Below are positions 32,368 through 41,821 of a stretch of 64,000 bases of DNA, piece by piece (the stretch's first letter is position 1; each line of letters begins with the position of its first letter). The stretch is from Clostridium sp. (GTDB lineage Bacteria; Bacillota; Clostridia; Clostridiales; Clostridiaceae): assembly GCF_018372875.1 (NCBI RefSeq), contig NZ_JAHAIF010000025.1:1-64000 (forward strand), given 5' to 3'. The position numbers and the translations under genes are program-made. The notes under the pieces were generated by a model, which saw only the letters and a program-made list of their open reading frames with translations, did no database searches and had not been told where the DNA came from.

Positions 32368-33393
32368 ATGGGCATGCAATCAATTAAAAGAAGAGGGACA
32401 CAAACTATAGAGTTATCTCATCCTCCTAAAATAATTTCAACTTATTCTGTGGTAGGTCCTAAGGAAGGGCAAGGACCATTAAAGACATACTTTGATGAAG
32501 TATTAAATGATGATACATGTGGAAAAGATAGTTATGAAAAAGCAGAAAGCGATATGATGTTTAATGCAATAAAAGAATCTATAAAAAGGGCAGGATTACA
32601 ACAGAGTGATATAAATTATTTATTTGCAGGAGATTTATTAAATCAAATAATATCATCAAGCTTTGCCGCAAGAGAATTTGAAATACCTTTCTTTGGCCTT
32701 TATGGAGCCTGTTCAACAATGTCAGAATCTTTAAGTTTGGCATCATTAATTATGGATGGAGGCTTTGCAGATTACGTTGTAGCAGCAACATCTTCACATT
32801 TTAGTGCAGCTGAAAGACAATTTAGATTTCCTTTAGAGTATGGAGCTCAAAGATCTCAAACAGCTCAATGGACTGTAACAGGTGCAGGAGCTATGGTTTT
32901 AGGAAAAGAAGGAGATTTTCCAGAGGTAAGATATGTTACAACAGGTCTTGTAAAAGATTATGGTGTTATGGATGCTAACAATATGGGAGCAGCAATGACA
33001 CCAGCAGCAGTAGATACAATTTATAAACACTTTAAAGATACGGGGAAAACACCCAAGGATTATGATATCATTGCAACTGGTGACCTTGGCAGAGTAGGAA
33101 AACAAATGACTGATAAGCTTTTGTTAGAATATGGATATGATATGAGAGATAACCATATTGATTGTGGAGATATTATATTTAATAGTGAAGCACAAAATAC
33201 TGATGCAGGTGGAAGTGGATGTGGATGTTCTGCTGTAGTTGCTTCAGGATACTTATATAAGAAATTAATGAGAAAAGAAATAAAGAGTGTTTTATTAGTA
33301 TCAACAGGAGCGTTAATGAGTACAACTTCTTCTCTTCAAGGAGAGAGTATTCCAGGAATTGCTCATGCTGTTGCTATTGAAATGAATCAATAA
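32368..33393 (+). CDS. spoVAD: Stage V sporulation protein AD (dipicolinate-binding)
   Basis: A 341-aa thiolase-fold protein that binds dipicolinic acid in the spore inner membrane channel. GLYGACSTMSESLSLASLIM aligns with the thiolase nucleophile region, and GSGCGCSAVVASGYLYKK and GDLGRVGKQM are characteristic. GAGGAGG precedes the ATG. The spacing to spoVAC is 15 bases and to spoVAE 14, so the three genes form one transcript. Confidence 0.95.
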   Translation: MGMQSIKRRGTQTIELSHPPKIISTYSVVGPKEGQGPLKTYFDEVLNDDTCGKDSYEKAESDMMFNAIKESIKRAGLQQSDINYLFAGDLLNQIISSSFAAREFEIPFFGLYGACSTMSESLSLASLIMDGGFADYVVAATSSHFSAAERQFRFPLEYGAQRSQTAQWTVTGAGAMVLGKEGDFPEVRYVTTGLVKDYGVMDANNMGAAMTPAAVDTIYKHFKDTGKTPKDYDIIATGDLGRVGKQMTDKLLLEYGYDMRDNHIDCGDIIFNSEAQNTDAGGSGCGCSAVVASGYLYKKLMRKEIKSVLLVSTGALMSTTSSLQGESIPGIAHAVAIEMNQ

Positions 33394-33407
33394 GGAGATG
33401 GTTTTCT

Positions 33408-33764
33408 TTGGAATTTATTAAGGCGTTTGTTGTTGGAGGATTAATATGTGTTGTAGCTCAGATATTAATGGACACTACCAAGCTTACTCCAGCTAGAATT
33501 TTAGTTATATTTGTAACTTTAGGTACTATACTTGGTGCCTTTGGAATATATGATAAGATAGTTGATTTTGGGGGAGCAGGGGCAACTATTCCATTACCTG
33601 GGTTTGGAAATACCTTAGCAAAGTCTGCTATGAAAGCAGTAGATGAATCAGGATTATTAGGAGCGTTTATTGGAGGCATAACAGGCACTGCAGGAGGAAT
33701 AACAGCTGCAATCTTTTTTGGATATATAATGGCAGTTATATTTAATCCTAAAACTAAAAAGTAA
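33408..33764 (+). CDS. spoVAE: Stage V sporulation protein AE (SpoVAEb type)
   Basis: A 118-aa membrane protein homologous to SpoVAC, with FVVGGLICVVAQILMD and GAGATIPLPGFGNTLAKSA. The start is TTG at 33408, about 10 bases after AAGGAG. A nearby ATG in the ribosome site opens a dead-end frame of only seven codons. The small clostridial SpoVA set (AC, AD, AE) is complete here. A terminator-like hairpin follows. Confidence 0.93.
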   Translation: MEFIKAFVVGGLICVVAQILMDTTKLTPARILVIFVTLGTILGAFGIYDKIVDFGGAGATIPLPGFGNTLAKSAMKAVDESGLLGAFIGGITGTAGGITAAIFFGYIMAVIFNPKTKK

Positions 33765-33770
33765 AATGAC

Positions 33771-33808
33771 AAGAGATGAGGAAAAAAGACTATCCTCGTC
33801 TTTTATTT
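33771..33808 (+). terminator. Terminator of the spoVA operon
   Basis: AAGAGATGAGGA pairs with TCCTCGTCTTTT (two G-U pairs), then ATTTAT. It separates spoVA from the P-type ATPase homologue. Confidence 0.7.
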
Positions 33809-33871
33809 ATGTGTATAGTTATATTATAGCTTACTAAAGAAATTAATTTTCTAGGGATTGGGGGAGGAAAT

Positions 33872-36361
33872 TTGCATTTCTATTATAACAATACATGGAA
33901 GTTTATTATTGAAAAATTAAGTAGTGATATACATAAAGGACTATTAGAGGAATTAGTTCCTAAAAGAAGACAAGTATATGGAGATAATGAAATAAAGTTA
34001 CCACTTGGAAGCAGTGGGATTTTTTCATACATAAAAGAACTAATAAGTATATATTTATTTATTTGTTTATTTATAGATATATTTCTTTTAGTGAATAAAA
34101 ATTATGTACTAGCATTATTTGTTACTATTATATTGTTCACAAATATTTTCTTAAGGTGGTTAAATATTTACCAGAAGAAAAAGCAAGTTGAATTTTTACA
34201 AAATATAAATTATACAACTGTTTCTGTACTTAGAGATGGTGTTGAAAAAGTTGTTAAAGCAGAAGAGTTGGTTGTTGGAGATATAGTTTATGTAAGAAAA
34301 GGATCACTTATAGCAGCTGATATGAGAGTCATTAGAGCTCATAATATTAAAGTTGATGAGAAGAATGTAACTGGAGAGAACTTTTTAAAGGACAAGTATG
34401 AGAGTAAGATAGGTGGAGAAGTATCATCTATTAGTGAGATGAAAAATATCCTGTTTAAGGGAACAGTTATAAAAGAAGGTGAAGGTGCAGGTATAGTAAT
34501 ATCTACAGGGAATAACACTCAGCTTGGTAAACTTTTAACTGCAATGAATTATGCTAATAGTAATAAGAACACTCTTAAATCTATGTTAGATAAGAATATT
34601 AATAAATTATACCTATTAATATCCTTTGTAACTCTTGTGATCTATCTATTAAATAAAGAAATTATATCTGTTTTATTATTTTTATTAGGAATTATACCTA
34701 TAGAATTAATATTAAATACATATATTTATATATTGAAAAAAGATCTTAATAATGAGGGTATTGAGCTTATTAATACATCTACCTTAGAGTTGGTAAAAGA
34801 TTTAGAAATATTATTTTTAGATAAGGTAGGTTCAATAACTTTAAACAAGATGGTTGTTAAGGGAATAGTATCAAATAATAAGTTATATGATATTGATAAA
34901 ATAGATTATAAAAAAGATATTAATATTAATAGACTTATGGATATTCTTTTATTATGTAATAACTCTACTTATAATATTGAAGCAGATGATGGTAGTGGTG
35001 ATTTAAGTGAAATTGCATACATACGTTTTGCTTCTAATAATAGAATATATAAATCTTTATTAGATAGTAAGAATAAAAGAATATTTGAAGTACCTATGGA
35101 TTCTGATAAAAGAATGTTAACAACTTTAAATAAATCTAAAAAGGGGTATAGAGCAAATATAAAGGGAGATGTAGACAAGGTACTTGAGAGATGTACGCAT
35201 ATAATGATAGATGGTTTAGAAAAAGAAATTACAAATGAAGATATCAATATGATAAAAGCCTTGGATTTTAATTATTCTGTAGAAGGTCTTAAAACACAGG
35301 GAGTTGCCTATAGAAGTTTTAATTATCAACCTTCCATTTCAGAGAATGTTGAAAGTAATTTGGTGTTTGTTGGAATAGTTGCATTAGAAAATCCTATTAT
35401 TGAGGATGTGGACAAACAAATTCTTAGTATAAAACAAAGAGGAATAATACCTATACTGTTTACAGATGACAATAAAATAGCAGCAACTGCTATAGGACAA
35501 AAAACTAGACTAATATCAGACCCATCCTTGGTTATTTCAGGAATAGAATTAGACTCCTTATCTAAAGAAGAGCTAATTGGAGTTCTGTCTAAAGCTAAAA
35601 TATTTTCCAGGGTAAATCCTGAAATAAAAAGTAAAATAGTAGGGTTATTTAATCAGGATGGTTATAAGGTAGGGGTTGCAGGTGAAACCTTAGGAGATTT
35701 ATCTTTTTTAGGTATAGCTAAAGTAGGGATAAGCAAGGGGAAAGCACCAGAGATAGTAAAAAAAGTTTCGGACTTATTTATAAAAGATAATTACTTGAAT
35801 AAATTTTTAAATCTTTTTGATGTATCACAAAGTTTTATGAAAAACCTATATTCATGTGAAAAAATAACATTAATTTTTTTATTGTCTCAGCTAATATCAT
35901 TAAATCTTATATCATTAATTGATTATAAAGTTGGGAATAATTTCATTCCTGTACTCATTACTAATTTGGTTATTTTTTCGATTTTAACAGTTGGAGTTTT
36001 AAATTCTGGTCTTAAGAGTGAGGGGATAGGTCTTAGTATATTTAAAATATTAGCATGTAGTGTGCTAACATTTTTGGCAGCTTATATTATAAAAGATCAA
36101 TGTGAGATTGTATTTTTAATAGTCTTTACAGGTAGCTTATTAATAAATATTATTATAAATTTAAAAACAAAATTATTTCATATTAATATAAGTAATATTT
36201 TACTTTACTTTGCTATTTTTATATGGATTTTATCAATTGGTATATTTGGAGTATTTAATGGTGTTTCATTTACCTTATATGAAATGATAAGCTTAGTAAT
36301 TATATTAGTTATATATTTAATAATTGAATTAATTGTAAAAAAGGTGGCAAGTATAAATTAA
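33872..36361 (+). CDS. Degenerate P-type ATPase homologue, probably catalytically inactive
   Basis: An intact 829-aa frame with the full P-type ATPase layout: cation-ATPase N-terminal domain, actuator, nucleotide-binding and phosphorylation domains and about ten membrane helices. The catalytic motifs are altered. The phosphorylation loop reads FLDKVGSITLNK instead of D-K-T-G-T-L-T, the actuator loop reads VTGEN instead of T-G-E-S, and T-G-D has become FTDD. The hinge G-D-G-x-N-D is replaced by AGETLGDLSFL, losing the Mg2+-binding aspartate and asparagine. KGDVDKVLERC replaces K-G-A-P-E. The phosphorylatable Asp survives. TTG start after GGGGAGG. It lies between spoVA and comEC. It may be a regulatory or structural relic; function unknown. 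Confidence 0.8.
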   Translation: MHFYYNNTWKFIIEKLSSDIHKGLLEELVPKRRQVYGDNEIKLPLGSSGIFSYIKELISIYLFICLFIDIFLLVNKNYVLALFVTIILFTNIFLRWLNIYQKKKQVEFLQNINYTTVSVLRDGVEKVVKAEELVVGDIVYVRKGSLIAADMRVIRAHNIKVDEKNVTGENFLKDKYESKIGGEVSSISEMKNILFKGTVIKEGEGAGIVISTGNNTQLGKLLTAMNYANSNKNTLKSMLDKNINKLYLLISFVTLVIYLLNKEIISVLLFLLGIIPIELILNTYIYILKKDLNNEGIELINTSTLELVKDLEILFLDKVGSITLNKMVVKGIVSNNKLYDIDKIDYKKDININRLMDILLLCNNSTYNIEADDGSGDLSEIAYIRFASNNRIYKSLLDSKNKRIFEVPMDSDKRMLTTLNKSKKGYRANIKGDVDKVLERCTHIMIDGLEKEITNEDINMIKALDFNYSVEGLKTQGVAYRSFNYQPSISENVESNLVFVGIVALENPIIEDVDKQILSIKQRGIIPILFTDDNKIAATAIGQKTRLISDPSLVISGIELDSLSKEELIGVLSKAKIFSRVNPEIKSKIVGLFNQDGYKVGVAGETLGDLSFLGIAKVGISKGKAPEIVKKVSDLFIKDNYLNKFLNLFDVSQSFMKNLYSCEKITLIFLLSQLISLNLISLIDYKVGNNFIPVLITNLVIFSILTVGVLNSGLKSEGIGLSIFKILACSVLTFLAAYIIKDQCEIVFLIVFTGSLLINIIINLKTKLFHINISNILLYFAIFIWILSIGIFGVFNGVSFTLYEMISLVIILVIYLIIELIVKKVASIN

Positions 36362-36376
36362 TGAGGTGAAAAGTCT

Positions 36377-38077
36377 ATGTTTATTGAAAATATAGAAAAA
36401 GTAAAAAGCCCCATTGTTTATATAACTCTATCATTTATGATGAGTTCTGTTTTTTATGGAATTTTTAATGAATATATATGGTTAGCATTTTTTTCGGCTA
36501 GCCTCTTTTTTATATTCATTTTTCTAAATACTAATAAAGAATTTTCTGTAATAATATTTGTTTTATTTATTATTGGTATAGTTATTAATTCTAATTATTA
36601 TAGGGTGAATCTAGAAGAGAAGTTTATAGGAACTGTAAGGGTTGTAGAGGAAAAAAGCTACTATAATATTGTAGAATACAATGGGAAGAGGGTTAAAATA
36701 AACAGTAAAGAAAGTTTAGAATTAGGAGATAGAGCTAATATTTCTGGAGTTTTTAAGAAGGATATAAATAAAGAAGATGGTACAGTTGGAACTATAGAAA
36801 TAGAGAATCAAAAAATATTTAATAAAGATATTTTAGGAAATATCTATTCTATAAGAAAAACAGTTTACAACAAACTTAAAGAAAATTTAGGGCAAAGAAA
36901 AGCTGCTTTAGTATCATCTTTATCTTTTGGATATTCTGAGTTTTTAGATAGTGAGGATAAGGATGATATGAGGAATTTAGGGATAATCCATGCAATAAGC
37001 GTTTCAGGTCTTCATGTTAGTATTATATTCTTATCTCTAAAAAAGCTTTTTGGTAATAAATTTGCTATAGTTTTAAGTTGTCTTTATGTTATTTTAACTG
37101 GTATCCCATTTTCTTCTTTAAGAGCATTAATAATGATAGTATGTTCATCTTCAGCAATATCTTTAAGGAAAAGCTATAATCCTTTAGGTGGATTATCCTT
37201 AAGTGCATTAATTATAATTCTATTAAAACCTTATGCAATATTTCAGTTAGGATTTATTTTATCCTTTGGAGCAACTTTAGGAATAATATTATTTTCTAAT
37301 AAAATAAGTAGATATTTATATAAGTTACCTAAATACATTTCTAGCACTATAGCTATATCAATTGGTGCACAAGCCTTTACTTTACCTGTAATGATTATAG
37401 CTTTTAGAGAATTTTCTATGTGGTTTTTAATAGGAAATATTTTAGTTATACCTATATTAAACTTTATAATAATATTAGGAAATCTAGGGATGATTATTTC
37501 TTTTATTCCACTTATATTTGATTTTTTAAGTTTTATTTTGTTAAAGAGTATAGATTTATTAGATTATCTTATAGAAGAGTTATATGCTTTCAGTAATACA
37601 AGTTTTATTTCTCATAAAAGTTTAGCAATTATTTATATGTCAATGTTAATAAGTTTTTATTTTATATGTAAAGGATATAAAAAGTTTTTTATATTTCCTA
37701 TTGTTTCTTTTTTCTGTGTTTCAATTTTCATATATAGTCCATTTTTAAAGTTCGAGTATTTAAGGGAGGGTGGTTTATTATTGTCTTATAGAGGAGAGAG
37801 GACAATAGTAACTAATAAAAGAAACATAGATATAGGAAAGCTTAAAAAAGAAAACTTGGCTCAAAGTAGTATTTTAGAAGGAAAGAATATAAGAATATCT
37901 GATAATATAAAGTTAAAAAGTAATAACAAGAATTTTATTCTTAAACTTAATAGGAGTGAGTATTTACTTAGGATTAATAATAGGTCAAAGGTAAAAGAAA
38001 ATTGTGATATAATAGATTTCGTAGAAGGAAATGTACGAGGGTTTATTATTTTTGATAATAAAATATTTACATATTAA
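36377..38077 (+). CDS. ComEC/Rec2-type DNA channel protein, without metallo-beta-lactamase domain
   Basis: A 566-aa membrane protein. It has an N-terminal OB-like exposed domain (about residues 65-150) and the competence core, with ISVSGLHVSIIFLSLKK, LTGIPFSSLRALIM and GFILSFGATLGI. Full-length ComEC continues into a metallo-beta-lactamase domain of about 250 aa; here only about 110 residues with no H-x-H-x-D-H follow the last helix. The channel could import single-stranded DNA, but no comEA or other competence gene is nearby. It is 15 bases downstream of the degenerate ATPase, probably co-transcribed, and 26 bases before holA. Confidence 0.85.
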   Translation: MFIENIEKVKSPIVYITLSFMMSSVFYGIFNEYIWLAFFSASLFFIFIFLNTNKEFSVIIFVLFIIGIVINSNYYRVNLEEKFIGTVRVVEEKSYYNIVEYNGKRVKINSKESLELGDRANISGVFKKDINKEDGTVGTIEIENQKIFNKDILGNIYSIRKTVYNKLKENLGQRKAALVSSLSFGYSEFLDSEDKDDMRNLGIIHAISVSGLHVSIIFLSLKKLFGNKFAIVLSCLYVILTGIPFSSLRALIMIVCSSSAISLRKSYNPLGGLSLSALIIILLKPYAIFQLGFILSFGATLGIILFSNKISRYLYKLPKYISSTIAISIGAQAFTLPVMIIAFREFSMWFLIGNILVIPILNFIIILGNLGMIISFIPLIFDFLSFILLKSIDLLDYLIEELYAFSNTSFISHKSLAIIYMSMLISFYFICKGYKKFFIFPIVSFFCVSIFIYSPFLKFEYLREGGLLLSYRGERTIVTNKRNIDIGKLKKENLAQSSILEGKNIRISDNIKLKSNNKNFILKLNRSEYLLRINNRSKVKENCDIIDFVEGNVRGFIIFDNKIFTY

Positions 38078-38103
38078 GATATAAGTCGGAAAGGCGGATT
38101 ACT

Positions 38104-39138
38104 TTGATTACTTATGATATATTTGAAAAGGAAGTTAAACAAAACTCCATTAAAAATTCTTATGTATTTTGTGGCTTAGATGAAGAGTTAATAAAAGATG
38201 GAGTGAATTTATTAACTAAACCTTTTTTAGAGGATGGATTTGGAGATCTTAATTATATAAAGCTAGATGGTTTAACAACCACAATGGATGATATTTTAAA
38301 TGCCTGTGAAACAATGCCTTTCATGAGTGAAAAGAAAGTTGTATTAGTTTATAGAGCTAATTTTTTAAAGGATAAGACAGATAGTAGTGGTACAAAGATG
38401 TATAATGCCATTAAAGATTACTTGAAGGATGTTCCTCCTCATACTTTATTAGTAATGTACTATGTTTTTGGAGATAAGAGAGAAACTCCTAAAAAAAATA
38501 AAAAGTTAATGGCTTTAGATAAAATAACTACAATAGTTCAATTTGATAAGTTAAAAAAGGATAGATACTATAAGAAAATAGAAGATATATTTATAGAGTC
38601 TGGAGCAAAGATTGGAAAGGTTGAAGTAAGATATTTTGCTGAAAAGGTACAAAATAACTTCGATATAATAAAAAGAGAAGTAGATAAGCTAGTTAATTAT
38701 ACAAATGGAAGAGATATAAAAAAGGAAGATATAGATAAACTACTTCCTTCAAAAAGTGAAGAGGATATATTTGATCTTGTAGATTTAATATCCCAAAGAA
38801 AAATAGAAAGAGCCATAGATATTATGGATGAGCTTTTGTTTAAGGCGGATCAACATATGCTTATTATAACATCCATTGAATTACAGTTTAAAAAACTATA
38901 TGGAATAAAGGTTGGGTTATCTCAAGGAAAAAGAGTTGAAGATTTTATGTCTGAACTAAGAGTTCCTGCATTTGTATGTGAGAAGCTTATTAATTTGAGT
39001 TCTAAGTTCTCAATAAGACAGTTAGAAGGACTACTTAAATTGTGTATAGAAACTGAAAACAGATTAAAAAGTAGTGGAATAGATAAAACTATGGAACTTG
39101 AACTGTTATTATTAAATACATTAATGGTAAAAAAATAA
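38104..39138 (+). CDS. holA: DNA polymerase III subunit delta
   Basis: A 344-aa clamp-loader subunit that opens the beta clamp. It follows the AAA+ delta layout without ATP-binding motifs: SYVFCGLDEELIKDGVNLL at the start, ETMPFMSEKKVVLVY (the clamp-wrench region), and a helical C-terminal collar with ERAIDIMDELLFKADQHML. TTG start preceded by AAAGGCGG. comEC-holA-rpsT is a widely conserved firmicute order, and it is retained here with rpsT convergent. Confidence 0.92.
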   Translation: MITYDIFEKEVKQNSIKNSYVFCGLDEELIKDGVNLLTKPFLEDGFGDLNYIKLDGLTTTMDDILNACETMPFMSEKKVVLVYRANFLKDKTDSSGTKMYNAIKDYLKDVPPHTLLVMYYVFGDKRETPKKNKKLMALDKITTIVQFDKLKKDRYYKKIEDIFIESGAKIGKVEVRYFAEKVQNNFDIIKREVDKLVNYTNGRDIKKEDIDKLLPSKSEEDIFDLVDLISQRKIERAIDIMDELLFKADQHMLIITSIELQFKKLYGIKVGLSQGKRVEDFMSELRVPAFVCEKLINLSSKFSIRQLEGLLKLCIETENRLKSSGIDKTMELELLLLNTLMVKK

Positions 39139-39170
39139 AAGTATTGTAGGATTTATACAATACTTTTTTC
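39137..39170 (+). terminator. Terminator after holA
   Basis: AAAGTATTGTA pairs with TACAATACTTT around GGATTTA, followed by T's. Confidence 0.88.
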
Positions 39171-39185
39171 TTATAAAAAGTAAAT

Positions 39186-39207
39186 AACCGACCTAATTAG
39201 GTCGGTT
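39186..39207 (-). terminator. Terminator of rpsT
   Basis: A fully self-complementary 22-mer (AACCGACC and GGTCGGTT at its ends) lies 7 bases beyond the rpsT stop on the reverse strand and is followed by a T-rich run. Confidence 0.8.
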
Positions 39208-39214
39208 TATACAA

Positions 39215-39478
39215 TTACGCCATAGCGTTTAACTTTGCAGCTAATCTTGACTTCTTTCTAGCAGCCATGTTCTTATGGATAACTCCCTTTTGAGCAGCCA
39301 TATCTATAGCCTTAGTAACACCTACAAATGAAGTTTTAGCTTCTTCAACATTGTTAGCTTGAACAGCAGCTTCGAACTTCTTTATAGTAGTCTTTAACGC
39401 TGACTTAACCATTCTGTTTTGTAAAGTCTTAGTTTGAGTAACTTTAATTCTCTTCTTTGCTGATTTAATGTTTGCCAT
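39215..39478 (-). CDS. rpsT: 30S ribosomal protein S20
   Basis: An 87-aa basic protein binding 16S rRNA, with the typical start [20 protein letters not shown] and [15 protein letters not shown] near the end. AGGGGGTGA precedes the ATG at 39476-39478. A longer frame extends 37 codons upstream, through the promoter, and is not coding. It is monocistronic with its own promoter and terminator. Confidence 0.97.
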   Translation of the reverse strand: MANIKSAKKRIKVTQTKTLQNRMVKSALKTTIKKFEAAVQANNVEEAKTSFVGVTKAIDMAAQKGVIHKNMAARKKSRLAAKLNAMA

Positions 39479-39560
39479 TCTTAATTCACCCCCTCTAAAT
39501 TTTATAGGGCCTCTGCAGTTTTTGGGGAAATCTGCGTACGAGTCATATTCAACACACCAT

Positions 39561-39589
39561 ATTATAGCATTGAAAGTTTCTATATTCAA
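39561..39589 (-). promoter_or_regulatory. Sigma-A promoter of rpsT
   Basis: Reverse strand TTGAAT, 17 bases, TATAAT. The leader of about 80 bases to rpsT contains no structure I recognise. Confidence 0.75.
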
Positions 39590-39651
39590 GTATTAAATTT
39601 ATGTAAAACGGAAAAATACAAATGAGACTATTATTGTGATGAGGTGGAGTA

Positions 39652-40626
39652 ATGTTAAATGTAAGAACAGACTTAGCTATTGAATCTAGAGATTTTTATA
39701 AAGAGCAGAATAAATCGGATATTGATGGTGTTATTGTAACAGAAGAAGATATGGAAGGAACTATAGTGACTACGGTGAAAATTACCAATGAAGATGGATC
39801 AAACAAAATGGGAAAACCTATAGGAACTTATATAACTTTAGATATTCCAGAGTATACAGCTTATGATGGAGAGCTTATGGATGGTGTTTCAAAGGTACTT
39901 GGAGTAACTTTGAAAAATCTAGCAGGAATAAAGGAGAATGAAACAGCATTAGTTGTAGGACTTGGAAATTGGCAGGTAACACCTGATGCTTTAGGGCCAA
40001 AGGTTGTAGAAGGAATTATGGTAACAAGGCATTTAAAGACAGTTATGCCAGAGGCTATTGATGATAGTGTTATTCCTGTAGCAGCTATAGCACCTGGTGT
40101 GTTAGGAGTGACAGGGATTGAAACAGGAGAAATAATTAAGTCTTTGGTGGAAAAGATAAAGCCAGATTTGGTACTTTGTATTGATGCACTAGCCTCTAGA
40201 AAGGTAGAAAGAGTAAATAAGACCATACAAATAAGTGATGCAGGAATATCTCCAGGAGCTGGGGTTGGAAATAATAGAATGAAAATAAATGAAGAAACTT
40301 TAGGTGTTAAGGTGATAGCAATAGGTGTTCCTACAGTAGTGCATGCATCAACTATAGCTAATGATACTATAGATTTAGTATTAGATAACTTTATAAGTCA
40401 AGCAGAAGAAGGAAAAGAGTTCTTTAATATGCTTAAAAATATTGATAGAAATGAAAAAGGGGCATTAATAAGAGAGGTGTTAGAACCTTTTGTGGGAGAT
40501 TTAGTAGTTACACCAAAAGAGATTGATTTAATGATAGATTCTTTATCAAAAATTATATCGAATGGAATTAATATAGCACTGCAACCTAATATGACAGTGG
40601 AAGATATAAATAAATTTTTAAATTAG
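39652..40626 (+). CDS. gpr: Germination protease GPR
   Basis: A 324-aa A25-family aspartic protease that degrades small acid-soluble spore proteins at germination. It begins LNVRTDLAIESRDFYKEQN, including the short propeptide removed on activation. VGLGNWQVTPDALGPKV, AIAPGVLGVTGIETGEI, CIDALASRKVERV and DAGISPGAGVGNNR are hallmark segments. GAGGTGG precedes the ATG. It is followed by spoIIP, the same pair as in Bacillus. Confidence 0.96.
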   Translation: MLNVRTDLAIESRDFYKEQNKSDIDGVIVTEEDMEGTIVTTVKITNEDGSNKMGKPIGTYITLDIPEYTAYDGELMDGVSKVLGVTLKNLAGIKENETALVVGLGNWQVTPDALGPKVVEGIMVTRHLKTVMPEAIDDSVIPVAAIAPGVLGVTGIETGEIIKSLVEKIKPDLVLCIDALASRKVERVNKTIQISDAGISPGAGVGNNRMKINEETLGVKVIAIGVPTVVHASTIANDTIDLVLDNFISQAEEGKEFFNMLKNIDRNEKGALIREVLEPFVGDLVVTPKEIDLMIDSLSKIISNGINIALQPNMTVEDINKFLN

Positions 40627-40650
40627 AATAAAACAATAATAATTATGTAA

Positions 40651-40697
40651 AACCCTCATATAAATATTAAAGTAATAATATTTAAGGCTAGGGGGTT
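40651..40697 (+). promoter_or_regulatory. Long hairpin covering the spoIIP ribosome site
   Basis: AACCCTC (40651-40657) pairs with GGGGGTT (40691-40697; one G-U) and TAAATATTA (40661-40669) with TAATATTTA (40676-40684). The GGGGG of the spoIIP ribosome site is in the outer stem. No T-run follows, so it is not an ordinary terminator. Confidence 0.55.
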
Positions 40698-40705
40698 AGA
40701 AAGAG

Positions 40706-41755
40706 ATGTATAAAAAAGGAATAAAGAAACCAGGGATAGGGCCTAAAATAAATATTGGTATAGTAGTTTTATTAGCTTGTATTACCTTATTTGCATTTAG
40801 AGTATATAAGGTTCTAATATCTAGTAGTGAAAGAGGGGGCTATGCATATGTGCAAATGCTAAATTTTGGATTACCTCTGCTTGAGGAACAGGCTTACGAC
40901 GAATCTGATTATCATGAAAGCAGTATGACTTTAAAAAATGTATGCTTGGAAGCTTTAGGACTAAACAATTTAAGCCATTTTGGAATAATAAACAATGAAA
41001 TAAGCTTTTTTAAGCAAGGTTTTAGTGAACAAGATGCCAGTATTGCATCTATAACAGTAAATCCATTTTTATTAAATGATGAATCAGTTTCAAAGGTAGA
41101 GCCAACTGAGTCAAAGGTAAGTGGAGTTTATGATGAAAGTTTAAAAACAAATATAGATCATTCAAAACCTAGAGTTTTAATATACCATACTCATACAACT
41201 GAAGGGTATTCAGATGGACCTAGTGATACAGTAGATAACAGTAAGAACGTAGTAGGTGTTGGTGAAGAATTAACTAGGATTTTAGAAAATGATTATGGAA
41301 TTTCAGTAATACATGATAAGACTAATCATTATCTATCTTTTACTACCTGCTATGAGGTGGCAGGAAATACAGTTAAGTCTTACTTACAAAAGTATGGAGA
41401 TTTTGATTTGATTATAGATTTGCATAGAGATGGTGGTCCACAAAAAAAGACAGTAACTGCAAATATTAATAATGAAGATGTTGCTAAAATAATGTTTGTA
41501 CTAGGTCAAAATAGTGGTAGATATGCTGCTAATAAAGCATTAGTGGATGAGTTTGAAGCAAAAGCTAACGAGCTATTTCCTGGTTTGTTAAGACAAAGGA
41601 CAGATTATAAAAAAGCAAAATGTGGTCCTAATCTTGGATTATCAGATGGTTCTTTATTAATAGAATGTGGAGCTAATGTAAATACTACACAAGAGGCAAT
41701 GAACACAGCTAAGTATATTGCGAGATTAATAGCTGAACATTTAAATAGGAAATAG
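40706..41755 (+). CDS. spoIIP: Stage II sporulation protein P, peptidoglycan amidase
   Basis: A 349-aa membrane-anchored amidase/endopeptidase that thins septal peptidoglycan so the mother cell can engulf the forespore. One N-terminal membrane segment (residues about 12-30) is followed by an exported catalytic domain with zinc ligands in IYHTHTTEGYS, LIIDLHRDG and SLLIECGAN. It follows gpr by 79 bases. The ribosome site is held in a strong hairpin, and a terminator overlapping the next gene's start follows. Confidence 0.95.
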   Translation: MYKKGIKKPGIGPKINIGIVVLLACITLFAFRVYKVLISSSERGGYAYVQMLNFGLPLLEEQAYDESDYHESSMTLKNVCLEALGLNNLSHFGIINNEISFFKQGFSEQDASIASITVNPFLLNDESVSKVEPTESKVSGVYDESLKTNIDHSKPRVLIYHTHTTEGYSDGPSDTVDNSKNVVGVGEELTRILENDYGISVIHDKTNHYLSFTTCYEVAGNTVKSYLQKYGDFDLIIDLHRDGGPQKKTVTANINNEDVAKIMFVLGQNSGRYAANKALVDEFEAKANELFPGLLRQRTDYKKAKCGPNLGLSDGSLLIECGANVNTTQEAMNTAKYIARLIAEHLNRK

Positions 41756-41776
41756 ATGTATAAAAATATTCTTAAT

Positions 41777-41821
41777 GAGCATCATTAAAGATATAAAATT
41801 ATCTTTGGGGGTGCTCTTTTT
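41777..41821 (+). terminator. Terminator of spoIIP, overlapping the next gene's start
   Basis: GAGCATC pairs with GGTGCTC (one G-U) and AAAGATA with TATCTTT, loop TAAAAT, then TTTTT. The downstream TTG start codon is made of the end of the T-run. Confidence 0.75.

Noticed and set aside
39479..39589. 37-codon N-terminal extension of S20
   Set aside because: It covers the rpsT promoter and leader; S20 starts at ANIKSAKK after a good ribosome site.
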